DNA of 64,000 nucleotides, taken from the NCBI RefSeq assembly GCF_026210795.1, contig NC_089435.1:2170001-2234000 (forward strand), in the 5' to 3' direction. Both the position numbers and the translations under genes were made by a program. Below are positions 23,741 to 35,501 of the stretch, in pieces (the first letter of the stretch is position 1; each line of letters begins with the position of its first letter). Origin of the DNA: Rhizophagus irregularis. Its lineage: Eukaryota; Glomeromycota; Glomeromycetes; Glomerales; Glomeraceae. Under the pieces are notes generated by a model. It did not search any database. It saw nothing but the letters and a program-made list of their open reading frames with translations, and had not been told where the DNA came from.

Positions 23741-24154
23741 CGTAAATTTGATTAAAAAAAGTATTTAACAATTAAAGAAATTTTATAAATCATTTATTTA
23801 TTAGAAAATCAATGGATTCTTGTGACATTTTAAAGCAACTTCTTTATTTGAATCTCTTGACATATTCTCCTTATGTAATGGACCATCTGTTTACCTGTTT
23901 TTTTTTTTAATTTCATTGAACTGATTGTACGGTATTCATTCAAAGACTACATCAATTTATAATTGCATTTCTTGAATGAAATTATTAATTTTTCATTTCC
24001 ATTAAAATTCATTCGAAGTATATTCACGGTACTTTATTAATACAAAGATAAAAAAAATAACAAGTATGGAATGCAACCTCATGATACATGAAATTTCTAT
24101 GAATATATACATTTATTATTATACATTTATTATTGACTATAGATTATTTTTTCC

Positions 24155-24450
24155 TTCACGCGACGATTCTTAGTTGCAGGTTTTTTACTAGGCGATGCCC
24201 TATCCATTAACAATAACCTCCAAAATTCTCTTTACATTCTTGTGCAACTCGGTTGAATTCTCGATAGCATCTTCCATCAATGAAATTCGATACCCAGTCC
24301 AGTCCTGCTCGTATTATAGATGCCCTCAGTGCTATGAAGAGTGAAATACCAGTCAGACTATACCATAGACGTATTCGTAATCTGGATCGAACGCATCACC
24401 AGCCTTTCGCTTTTTCTTGTTCATATTTATGTTTATCTGGAGTGGCGAAG
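24155..24450 (-). pseudogene. Degraded C-terminal fragment of an expanded Rhizophagus-type SAM-like protein family
   Basis: On the minus strand, pieces in different frames read KKKRKAGDAFDPDYEYVYGI, then YRISLMEDAIENSTEL, VKRILEVIV and MDRASPSKKPATKNRR. From memory this order matches the C-terminal part of a large family of Rhizophagus proteins that begin with a SAM-like domain (see 62704). At least two frame changes and a deletion separate the pieces, and no N-terminal part is present, so it is a relic. A protein search would decide. The plus-strand ORF at 24280 is its shadow. Confidence 0.55.
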
Positions 24451-24539
24451 CAAGTTAGCAATACCCATGAAAATGATACGACGACGAATTTGTGTATCGT
24501 CTAAAGCGGAGTAGTTTTGGCCGGTGTTACGGCATTAAG

Positions 24540-26706
24540 AAATTATAACATAATCGGGATCAGCGCTAGATCAGGAATTATAATCGATGGTATTATTACA
24601 CAGAAACGTTAGGTGGAATGACTCACGTGATTGATGGCGCAGTTATTTTGGTGTATAGTTAAAACATTCAAACATTTAGCATAGGATGTATAGCAGCCCA
24701 TACAAAGCCCAAAAGTCTTTTCAAAATAAAGGCCCATTTATAATATATGTAACTTAATAAATAACTTCTAAAAAAAAGAAATTTACGTACTAGTTAACAG
24801 TTAAAATACAATTTTTTGATTAAAAACGTAAAGTTCAACGTTTTAATAAAAAAATTTTCTTTAGTATACAATAGATTTTATATTTTTCTATACAGATGGA
24901 ATAATTGACAAAAAAAAATCCATCGGCGTGGGATAAAATTCAAATTATAACGATTATCAAAAACGTGATTCCGAAGACGATCGTATAATTAATTTGGCTA
25001 CATATAAATTAATTGTTCTTTATAATAATTTCTTTTTAAATTGATTATTAAATAATAATACGCAATAATGAATGATAATTAGATAATTAAGAATTACAAA
25101 TATTATTTACCCTACGAAATGAAACTCTAATAATTTGGAAACTTTCAATTAGTAATTTTTATTCTACTGGAATACATTTCACTGAAAATTAACGATAAAT
25201 AAATTTAATTAACATTTGAATTTAAATTGAATAATTAATGTACTAAAAAATGTGGAATGTAAAGAAACTTTAAAATAAAATATTGAGTATATTTTCAAAA
25301 AATTAATTAGCTTAATTTTCTTAGCATCATTTAATTTATTACTTATATAATGACATTTTGAGCATTTTCATTTTTACTGGATATTTAAATAGAGATTCTT
25401 AATTATTGGAAATTTTAATTAAATTCAAGTATTCATTCACTTTTTATTTTTGCAAATGATTTTATCCAGTTCGTAAAAAAAACTAATACTGTAAATATGA
25501 ATTATTGCCATCTTTTATTTATTACTTCTTTTATTAATAAGAAGTATGAAATAAATTTTATATGGTTTTACGCTACCGTTTTCATTGCATCAATTAAATA
25601 ATTAAATCATGTATTTTTTTTAAATATTTAAAACGTTGATTTTTATATACTAATTTAAAAGTAGATATTGATTCATTCATAAGCAAGAATTCAAGAAATA
25701 TCTTTAGAATCAAATTCAAAATTGAGATTTCATAATGAGACTTTTTTCTTCTAACGAACTTCAGCAGCTTATCATTTTTTTTATTATTATTTACTAATCA
25801 TGAATCATATTAATTTTTATATTTTTGGGACATAATTGTTAAGAAACTTAATTTACACAAAATATAACGAGTATTCATCGTCATTTAACAATTTTGTTGA
25901 AACGGTTAACCTTATAAAATTATTTACTAAATATATTAGTTTATTAATTAAATAAGTAGATAATATTAGCTGTAAATGAACGAAAGAAAAGAAACCATAA
26001 TTAATTTAAATAATAAAATAAAATAAAATAAAAATTAAAGGACTATTGATAAAGACCTGGTTCCAAAATTCCGAAACTCAATCGAATGAAAAGTATCCCG
26101 ACAATCAATCTGAATTCTGGATGACCCTTTTCCTGATATCCTGATAATCCAATAATATTTTATTTTAAATTCCTTTATGGGAATTCACAGTTTTAAGTAA
26201 AATTTGTCATCGTACCTTTCAAGGAATAAAACCTTCAGAATAAACTTTTTGAAGCTATTAATGCTTAGACTTGATACACTTTTATAAATACTTATGCGCA
26301 GTTGTAATTTTTTTTTTAAAAAAAAGCTTTATTTCACTTTTAGTTATTCGAAACATACTGTATGAATATAATAAATAAAAATAATTAAATATAAAAATAA
26401 AATAAACTTTGGAAAGTTACGGCAGTGATATAGATAAACCAATATTTTTTATTGTAAGCGTCGCGATCATGTGCAACCGCAACCTAAGATTTCCCCATCC
26501 CTACATATGTCACTGCCCTATAATCTTTATATTTTTAAGAAATACATTTCAAATCATAAAAAAATACGCTAAAATATTCTATCTTATATATTAATAAAGT
26601 AGTACTTAACAACTTTAGTTTAGAATAAAATGATAGGCCATACCTTACACAATCGGAAAATTTTAAAAGAGCGAAAATAAAATTCAAAATAGAAAAAAAA
26701 AATCAT
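24540..26706. other. AT-rich intergenic
   Basis: No gene. The first 1.5 kb shows nothing beyond AT-rich DNA. From about 26040 the sequence is the 3' flank shared with copies B and F, including a 'tatcccgacaatc' motif, a T10A8 run at 26308 and 'gctttatttcactttt'. Confidence 0.6.
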
Positions 26707-27186
26707 CTAGATTCTGGGAGAATTCTGAAATTCCTCATGTTGAATATTGTCGTTATCGAAAATAGTTCCGTTTACTGAAATTGAGGTTGTATCATGAGTG
26801 TTATTATTTGGATATACTTGAGTAGTATTGGGTTGAATAGTGTTGAAGAATTGTTGTTGAATGTTATTTTCAGTATTTTGTTGATAAATAGGTTGTTGGA
26901 TTTGGTGTTGAATTAAAGAATGTATACTATTATGGAGTGGAAACTGGTTATCAAGAATATGAGATAAATTAATACTATTATTCAAGAGTCGCGCATTTTC
27001 TAATGGGTGTAATTCGGTGTACTGATATGTAACATGATAGATACGTGTATCATTTGGTAAAGGAAAATAAAATTCAAATGTAGCGTTTTGAGGCGCAGTA
27101 TTAGGTACAATTGAAGTATGTTGGCCATCGTTATTATCCATTGGTAAATTAGAATAATCTTGTGTATTTTGGTTATTTGAATTCAT
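26707..27186 (-). CDS. Gln/Asn-rich small protein, family copy E (159 aa)
   Basis: Starts MNSNNQNTQDYSNLPM, with a shorter N-terminus than A and C and without the VGAFIN segment of D and G. The core FEFYFPLPNDTRIYHVTYQY and ELHPLENARLLNNSINLSHI is intact, followed by HSLIQHQIQQPIYQQN and a tail ending FQNSPRI, three residues longer than its sisters. The 3' flank matches those of copies B and F. Function unknown. The frame has stayed open in spite of many substitutions relative to the other copies. Confidence 0.72.
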   Translation of the reverse strand: MNSNNQNTQDYSNLPMDNNDGQHTSIVPNTAPQNATFEFYFPLPNDTRIYHVTYQYTELHPLENARLLNNSINLSHILDNQFPLHNSIHSLIQHQIQQPIYQQNTENNIQQQFFNTIQPNTTQVYPNNNTHDTTSISVNGTIFDNDNIQHEEFQNSPRI

Positions 27187-29060
27187 CTTAGAAATAAAAT
27201 AATTTAAATTATGGTTGATTATTTACTGTATTAATACAACGTATGGGTAATTTAAAATTTTTAAAATTTTTTATTTTTTTTATTATTGATCTCTACGAAG
27301 AGTTCATTTAATATATACTGTACCAAAAGTGCGTGTAAATCATATACATAATAGGAAATCCGGAAAAAAGCGCCCGAAAATGAACTCACTTGTTTATGTG
27401 TCATTTCTTATATAGGATTAGTCTTGGTATTCTGTTCAATCAATTAGGACTAATATAGTTGCATCATATTATGATTAATATTATTGGGGGATTATTTACC
27501 TTATTTGATAAGTTTAAAAATCGATCATGCAATTGGTTGATTGCATTGAACGGATACTAATCTATTCGTTAATGATCAACGGGAGACGTGTATCAACTGC
27601 GTCATGTATTTTTTTTATGTTTAAACGTTTCTTAATATTTAACTGGTACTAACGTATAATTAAACGTATTGTAGAAACAATGAAAGATCTCGAAAGCAAA
27701 TTAAAATAGATTTGACAGTTATAAGATGAGTTCAAGGCAATGTTTCAAATGGGATAGTATGTATTTATTACACAATATTTACTTCAAACCTTCTGTTTTA
27801 AACTTGGTGTCTTATACCAACAGATGTCAACAGATGTATAATGGGTTCCATCCTGATCATATTTACATGTTGAAATTGTTATGCTGTATATTTCTAGTAA
27901 AATCTCTTATTAGCAAATGCTTATGTTATTATCTATATAAATTATATAATAATTGAGGTGGAATTGAAATGATTTATTAATAATAATAAAATTATCTACT
28001 TAGGTTGATAAAATGTCATCGAACTTTGCGGAATGTCTGTGTAAAAAAACTATCAGGATATCTTTGTACAAATTGTTCGACATTGTATATCTTTTCCAAA
28101 TTTTTATACTTTTGTAATTAAGAAATTTTAAAGATAATGACTACGTTGTATTCTTAATTCATCATCAAAATGTGTGATATGAAATAATATGAGCGGTTTC
28201 GGTAATCATCAATACCGATATCGTATCGAAGAGGTAGTTATTTATTTAGAATAAATATTAGTTTATCAATTAAGGGAGTAGATGGTATTAACTGTAAATG
28301 GAAGAGAGAAAGAAGCCAGTGATTTAAATAATAAAATAAATAAAGTAAAAATAAAAATAAAGGACTATTGATAAGAATCTGGTTCAAAATCTGGTAAAGT
28401 ATCCCGACAATCTGAATTCTGGACAAACCCAAAGACACCAAAGGCACCTTATCCCGATATCTCGATAATATTTTATTTTACTTTTAAAAAATTCTGTTCT
28501 AAAATAATTAATTAAAAATTTTAATTCTTAATTATTATTCTACAATTCCTTTTAAGACTTCAAAATTTTGAATAAAATTTGTGACATCGTAGTCATCGTA
28601 CCTTCTCAAAAAAAGAAACCCTCGGAATAAATTTTTTTTGATAACTATTAATTCTTAGACTTCATTTCATATCTTTTACTATAAATATTTATGTGCAGTT
28701 ATAATTTTTTTTTAAAAAAAAAAAGCTTTATTTCACTTTTATTTATTCAGAACATACTGTATGAATATAATAAATAATAAAATAAACAAATATAAAATAA
28801 ATATTTTTGTAAAACAAGAAAATAATATAAAAGTAAATGATCAGAGGGAAACTTTGAAAATTATAAACTTAATAATAAAAAAAAATACGCTAAAATATTC
28901 TATAAAATAATAATAAATGATTTAAGTTTAATTTCACAATTAAGTTTAGAAATTTATTATCGACGAACTTTAAAGAGCAAAAGTAAAATTCAAAGATAAA
29001 AAAGAAGTGTCATCTAGATTCTGGAATGAAATATAAGAGTATAATAATCGAGTCTAATCT
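27187..29060. other. Intergenic; duplicated 3' flank of copy F
   Basis: 27780-29060 parallels 6540-7377 and partly 26040-26700. Shared landmarks are 'gttttaaacttggt', 'atcaggatatctttgtacaa', 'tatcccgacaatctga', a T9A11 run at 28705, and 'aatacgctaaaatattctat'. The ORFs at 27726 and 28238 are not conserved between these copies. 27187-27780 shows nothing. Confidence 0.6.
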
Positions 29061-29460
29061 TTAAGGAGAATTCTGAAATTCCTCATCTTGAATATTATCG
29101 GAAATAGTTATGAGTGTTATTTGGATATACTGAGAAGTAGTAGGTTGAATAGTGTCGAAGAATTGTTATTTTCAGTATTTTATTGATATACAGGTCAGGA
29201 ATATGAGATAAATTAATGTTATTACCGGACTCAGTAAAGATATACTCTTATTATTCGAGAGTCGCATATTTTCTAATGAATGTAATTCGTTATATTGATA
29301 TGTAACGTGATAGGATACGACGTCATTTGATAAAGGAAAAGGAAAGTAAAATTCAAATGTAACGTTTTGAGATGCGAGATTTGCAGTATTAATGAAAGTA
29401 TTTTGAATTCCCACGTTGTTAGTTGAAGTGTGCCGGTAGTCGCTGTCCATTGATAAATTA
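29061..29460 (-). pseudogene. Gln/Asn-rich family copy F, decayed
   Basis: Recognisable from MDSDYRHTSTNN through FEFYFPFPLSNDVVSYHVTY and ELHSLENMRL to a 3' end with the family stop context. The MNSNNQT start is missing, the region after LSNN is disrupted by an insertion near 29225-29250, and the Gln-rich part is largely lost. The open frame starting at 29510 uses unrelated upstream codons. Confidence 0.72.
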
Positions 29461-30139
29461 TGTAGTTTGGAAAAAAAAAGTTGTTTTTGATCTTTTGCGA
29501 AAAGTCCCATCTAATACAGCGAAAGAATAAATAACAGATAAGTCTTTGACATAAAAGAGACGAAGAAATATCCCAAAAAGTTGGATGAAACAAAATTTAA
29601 ATTTTTTGAAAAATGTAGGAGGTAAAAGATGAGTATTTATATATTACTTTTTCAAAGAATGAATGAAAATATAAAAAATATTACGGCAATAATTCTGAAT
29701 TTATGTTAGCAATTCCTATTCGTGACCAGATCAGTTAGTTTCATTATTAATAAAATTTATGTGTGATATCTTAATTATCACAATTTACTTGAGTGTAAAG
29801 CCATGCATAAATTAAAATTTTTTGTAATTTTTTCACTAATTTGGACGCATCATATCGGCCAAATTTTTGGAATGCTAGCCATATGATAATATAATTTTTA
29901 ATTCATTTTTTTTTTTTATAATCTAATAATTTTAGTGAGACGATAAACATACAATACCATTGGCTAATTTCAATTAAAAATTCACAAATTTGGTTGAAGG
30001 ATCTCTGATACTCAAAGAATGATAATATCAATTTCTGGAATGGGCGAATATGTCTATATAAGTTTATATAATACTGAAATGCTCCGACATGAGAAATCAA
30101 AAAAAAAAAGGTGGTACGTTAATAATAATAAAGATATCT

Positions 30140-30293
30140 TATCCCTTAAAGCGTTTTGCAGCTAAATTTGGCTGCGATTTACCACTACTCATGTGCCGAT
30201 CTAAACTGTAATACAATGAAATTCCATGGAATCCTCTGCGGAAATCCTAAAAATTCCGCGGAATTTAGAACAATAGCTATCATTTAAGGGATA
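30140..30293. repeat. 154-bp inverted-repeat segment
   Basis: An 11-bp perfect inverted repeat TATCCCTTAAA / TTTAAGGGATA bounds a less AT-rich segment that itself contains 'attccatggaat' and 'attccgcggaat'. It may be a small MITE. No clear target duplication. Confidence 0.45.
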
Positions 30294-30619
30294 GGTAGGG
30301 TATTATTTACATTGTAACACAATTGTCGATAACTGGTAAAGATGGGTAAATCTTACTTTTATCACATTGTCACGTGATGGAGGCGTGAAAAGGAAGTAGA
30401 CCGTTATTCCGTTCGTGCCGTAGGAACGTTTACATTAAAATTTTCGTGGTAATTCATCTTGGAGCCCATTCCCAATTATTATTGCACTTTTGGAAGAAAT
30501 ATTCGATTATGATTATTTGAATATCATATTATTGATTATCACCCATAATAAATCCATCATGTTGGAAATTTTATCCTAATGGAAAGTTATGTAAAAGCAT
30601 CTTATGGATTCGAATCATT

Positions 30620-30661
30620 ATAACAGGACTAGACGAACTACTCTGGGAGTAGTCCTGTTAT
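30620..30661. repeat. 42-bp hairpin
   Basis: Perfect 12-bp arms ATAACAGGACTA and TAGTCCTGTTAT separated by 18 bases. Confidence 0.85.
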
Positions 30662-31196
30662 GCTAATCAAGTTCAAATGTTCAAATTTGTGTCAGCCCAA
30701 TTAAAAATATGTATAAACACTCATAAATTTATTCGCTTAATCACATATGTGATCATAATAAATAGAAACAAATAAATAAAAATAAAAAAAAAATAAACTT
30801 TGAAAAGGTATAACTCTTACTTTTTTCAGAACATAACGATTATATAATTAATTTAACAACGAAGTTTAGGTCAGGCCAATAGGATTTTCTGTTTAACAAG
30901 AATTTTCATTGAAAAAAGAGGGGAGGGGAGGGGAGAGGGGGGATTTAAAAAAATTGGTAAATTTTTGCTTTTTTTGGTATCTATCTAAATTAAAATTTTT
31001 GAGGGGAGGATTTTGTTAAACAGAAAATCAAATTGGTCCGGCCTTAGTTTATAATAAAAAAAGAAGGGACATCACCGACTGCATAATATCCATAATCGAA
31101 CAAAGCGAAAAATTTGAAGAAAAGAGAAAGGATCAAAAAATTTTATTTTTTCATTCTAGATTCCGGAATGAAATATATATTAATCGAGTATAGTCC

Positions 31197-31685
31197 TTAA
31201 GGAGAATTCTGTAATTCCTCATCTTGAACGTTATCGACGTTTACTGAGATTGAAGTTGTATCATAAGTATTGTTGTTCGAATATACTTGAGAAGTAGGTT
31301 GAATACAGTCATATAACTGTGGTTGAATGGTGTTTTGTTGATAAACAGGTTGTTGGACTAGTTGTTGAATTTGTTGCTGAATTAGAGAATGTATATTATT
31401 ATGGAGTGGAAACTGATGATCGGGAATATGTGATAAACTAATGCTATTATTCAAGCGTCGCGCATTTTCTAATGGATGTAATTCGGTATATTGATATGTA
31501 ACATGATAGATACGTGTATCAATTGATGAAGGAAAAGGAAAGTAAAATTCAAATGTAACGTTTTGAGGCGCAGGAGTCGCACTATTAATGAAAGCACCCA
31601 CGTTGTTGATTGGATTATTCTGTTCATTGCTATCACCCATTGATAAGTTAGAATAATCTTGTGCAGTTTGATTATTTGAAGTCAT
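31197..31685 (-). CDS. Gln/Asn-rich small protein, family copy G (162 aa)
   Basis: I place the start at 31685 (MTSNNQTAQDYSNL), in line with the other copies. The open frame extends 39 codons upstream, and part of that (NQSNFW) also precedes copy D because the flank was copied. The core is FEFYFPFPSSIDTRIYHVTY and ELHPLENARRLNNSISLSHI, then HSLIQQQIQQLVQQPVYQQN, ending LQNSP. Sister of copy D and, like it, located just 3' of an acyl-CoA synthetase gene. Function unknown. Confidence 0.75.
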   Translation of the reverse strand: MTSNNQTAQDYSNLSMGDSNEQNNPINNVGAFINSATPAPQNVTFEFYFPFPSSIDTRIYHVTYQYTELHPLENARRLNNSISLSHIPDHQFPLHNNIHSLIQQQIQQLVQQPVYQQNTIQPQLYDCIQPTSQVYSNNNTYDTTSISVNVDNVQDEELQNSP

Positions 31686-32966
31686 TTTTATAAAGCGAAA
31701 AATATTATAGAGAACCCAAAAGTTGGACTGGTTCAAAAATTTTGGTGGGTATATATACACTGGAAATGTTACAATACTTGTTGAATGTCGATCCATGTTC
31801 AAAATAACTAAAATAAGGTCATCATTCTATAATAGGTTATTACTTACGCCATCAACTCATCCAACTTATCCAACTTATCCTATTCGGGCTATCTCCAACT
31901 CAGGTCTTTCTTTTTCTATTTTTCCCGGTTTTTCTGTAGAAAACAATCTAAGAAAATTTTTGGAATAATTTGATAACCATTGAAACTTCTGTAAATAAAA
32001 TATCTGTTTATAATACTACATAAAATAGTTTCCTTTTTTATCATTAAACTTACGTTAAATTGGTAAAAATAAGATATCTGTGGAGAACAAGTAAAAGTGA
32101 TTGTCGTACAAATGATTTGACAATCAACATGTGCATAACGATAAATAATATACAGTACATATCTGAGATAATCTCAGAAAAAATTATACAATTTTCTGAC
32201 TCTTGATCCAAATCATCAAATAGATTCAATAGATTCGTGATTGTTTCGGACTTATTTCATGAAGCATTTCGTCGATAAAATTTTTTTGATTAGAAGAATT
32301 GTATGCATTTAAGATTTAAATTATTCTTTCTAGATTGCAGAATCCTAATAAATCAGATATTCTGGCAAAAGTTCTGTTGAAATTCATCCAAATTCTATGC
32401 AAGTTATCGAAAAAATACGTTTTTATTCTGATATCCCCAACTATATATATTTATTGCTTCTTTTACTTTTAGCAAATAATAAAATAATTGTATACCTACG
32501 GAATATGAAAAAATTAGAATAATGCTACCAAAAAAAAGCTGGTGATTTTTTTTTTTGAAGTTTTATTTTGTTACACGAATAATTATTTACCATCCTCAAT
32601 TTTTCAAGAGATAGCAGATAGTTCATAAGACGGCAAAAAAAAAAAATTATAAAACATGGCAAAAAAAAAATTCTATATATCATCGAAATATTTTTATAAT
32701 GATTTCATAAAAAACCTCTGGCTATTATTATATTATATTTCAGAAAAGTATTTATTATCCATAATAACCTTATTTTTTTTTTTAATAAATCAAGAAAACA
32801 ATGAATACAAGCTTTTTATAATTTTTCGCATTAAATGTTTTGATTAAAAAATTCGAAAAAGTAGATTCTAAAAAGAACAATTAAATTAAAACGTTCTTTA
32901 TAATACGATCGAAAAAAATAATAATAGAATTAATTTTTTATTTAATAAAAATTACATAATATAAAA
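31686..32966. other. Intergenic between copy G and acyl-CoA synthetase 2
   Basis: No supportable gene. ORFs at 31723 and 32656 have no conserved counterpart in the partner interval 16704-18411. 32770-32966 is the copied 3' flank of the synthetase. A perfect 17-bp palindrome TCTGAGATAATCTCAGA lies at about 32162. Confidence 0.55.
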
Positions 32967-35501
32967 TTATAATTTTGCACGAACGGTTTGTGAGGATTTA
33001 TCAAAATCAGCATAAAGTTGATCAATTATTTTTCGATAGAACTTGGTCATAGCTGGACGTTTTGTTTTAAATCTATAAAAAAAAAATTGAATTGGTTATT
33101 TTGATTTGATATTTAAGCGGGTATAAAAAATAATAAAATAAATTAAAAATTAAATTTTAATAAAATAATATTTACGTCGCAGTTATAATTCCATCTTCAG
33201 GTGTAAATGCTTTAGGTTCGACATAAATAGCCTTAAGACGTTCAAATCTTTTTTATATATATATAATTAAAAAAAAAAATAATTAATAATCAAAATTTAA
33301 AAAAAAATGTATACTAGTTTCTTTTCTTTAAAAAAAAAAACTTACCCGTTTAATCCATATTTTATTCCAACTTGATTCAGATTATCTAAAAGAGCATCAC
33401 ATACTTCTTTATTTTTTACAAGTTCTTCAAACTCATATGTTTCTCCTAAAAGATCGTTTGCCCATGGAACAAATAATTCGGGATTCGGAACTGCGATACC
33501 AACAAGATATGATTTCAATGGATCCCCATAAACAAACAATTGTGCTAACAATAGATTTCTTAAGTAAATTTGTTCAATCTAAAAAAAAAGAAAAAAAAAT
33601 TAATTAAAATTAAATCTATAAATAATTTTTCCTAAAAAAATTATAAAATATTTACTTTTTCGGGAGCAATGAATTCTCCTTGAGATAATTTAAAAATGCT
33701 AGTTTTACGATCAATTATAACTACACAACCTCTAGCATCAATATAGCCAATATCACCAGAATGTAACCATCCTTCTTGATCAATCGTTTCTTTAGTTTTC
33801 TTTTCATCTTTAAAATATCCAACCATAACACCTTTACCTCTAACACATATTTCACCTCGTGGAAAAGGTTTATCTTCACTTGTATATCCCATTTCTGGAA
33901 CATCAACAAGTTTCAATTCTGATCTAAAGAAAAATAAATTCATCAATTTATATTTATATATATTATTCTTTTTTAAAAAAAATCTACAAATCAAACATAA
34001 CTTACGAACAAACTGGAGGTCCAACATGAGATGGTTGTGCATCTCCAAACATAGTTGCACAGCCTAATCCTGTAGTTTCAGTTTGACCATAACCTTCTTG
34101 AAAAGAAACAGAAAAAGCGACTCTAAGAAAATCCATCACATCTTTAGCGAGAGGTGCACCTCCAGTACTAAAATATTTAACTCTTCCGCCAAAGAAATCT
34201 CTAAATTTGTTTAAAAGAATTCTATCCCAAATTGGATGAGTTACAGATCCAGTTTTTTCAAAATTTTCTGTTTTATCTTTGATTGCCTTTCTCGACAATG
34301 CACCAATAATTCCAGTTGATTCAATAGTATGACTTTTTAATATAGCAGCAACCCTATTAAAAATTCTGGGAACACTCGGAAATACATTTGGTTTTAAAAC
34401 TTTCATATCATCAAATATACCAAATATATCTCCTCTATAATATCCAACTGGACATCCCCAAAAAATCGAAAAAACTTCAACGTTTATACCAAATACATGA
34501 GCTAAAGGTAAATAAGAAATATATACATCTCCAGGTTTTATTGGTGTCGCTACTGAAATCGAGGCAAACACTGCTACCATATTTTTATGAGACACCATCA
34601 CACCTTTTGGAGCTCCTGTTGTTCCTGATGTATACGGAATTACAAATAAATCATCTGGTGTTGGTGGATTATATTTCCTAGGATTTTCTTTTCCTAATGT
34701 TTCAACTTCGGAAAATTCATAAATTTTTATATTATATTCTGATGCCCATCCTTTTACACATTCAGCCGTATCTTCTAATGGATCAATTGAAATTATAACT
34801 CTAAGTTGTGGAATTTTAGACGCTAGTTTTAACATTGATGTGATATGGTTTGCTGTCATACAAACAATTTGAAGTTCAGCATGATTCGTACAATATTCTA
34901 TTATGTCATGTCCAAGTGTATCAAAAAGTGGAACTGTAATTAAATTATAAGCTGCATTTGCTTGAATAATTAATTGAAATTCTGGCTTATTAATTGACCA
35001 CACTCCAACTGTGTATCTATCCTTTTTTCCATTCTTTACAACAGTATCGTTAATATGAACTAATCCACTTCCAAAATTGGTGAATCTTTCAAGAACTTTT
35101 TCATATGTTTCCCAAACATAATCACCATAGTTTCCTGTTTTATCATCAAATGGACGATATCCGAGACATGGTTTTTTTGCATGTCTACTAACAGCTATTC
35201 GAAAACATAAAAAAAATCATTAATAAATTATACGACGCAGTAATTAATTTAATACGAGAATTAATTACCGTATTGAAAGCTATCAAATACAGTGCTAACT
35301 TCGGGACATGGCTTTTCAATTAAATTTTCTGGCATAAACGAGTTTCTGTAGACACCTATGAAAAAAAAAATTTCAGTTTAAAAAATTGGGAACGAATTAA
35401 TTTTAATTAATTATTCAACGGTTACCTGTTTGTCCGGGTCTTTTTGAATCAGGAACGACGACAGTTTGTTTATTAAAATCAAAATTAGCGAACATTGACA
35501 T
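32967..35501 (-). CDS. Peroxisomal-type long-chain acyl-CoA synthetase 2 (676 aa)
   Basis: Paralogue of the gene at 18412-20978, with exactly the same exon lengths (76, 87, 1189, 268, 233, 72 and 106 bp): 35426-35501, 35269-35355, 34006-35194, 33656-33923, 33346-33578, 33176-33247 and 32967-33072. The AMP-binding loop is [11 protein letters not shown], the adenylation motif GYGQTETTG is closer to the usual form than in copy 1, and the C-terminus is again VRAKL (PTS1). Large-exon proteins are roughly 88% identical by eye. The changes cluster after the AMP loop (LASYFVVTQ against FASISVATP, and ICSIFLG against VFSIFWG), which might alter acyl-chain preference (inference). There are two ATGs (35501 and 35495). 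The first matches the paralogue. Both copies keep every splice site and frame, so both are probably expressed. Confidence 0.92.

Larger units (their letters stand above)
29511..31196. other. Intergenic between copies F and G
   Basis: No gene seen. It holds two short inverted-repeat structures (listed separately) and a G-rich run around 30918-30945. 31060-31196 is the family 3' flank of copy G. Confidence 0.6.

Noticed and set aside
30918-30945. G-rich run as a G-quadruplex regulator
   Set aside because: A short 'gggg' run is present, but no gene or conserved copy lies nearby to give it meaning.
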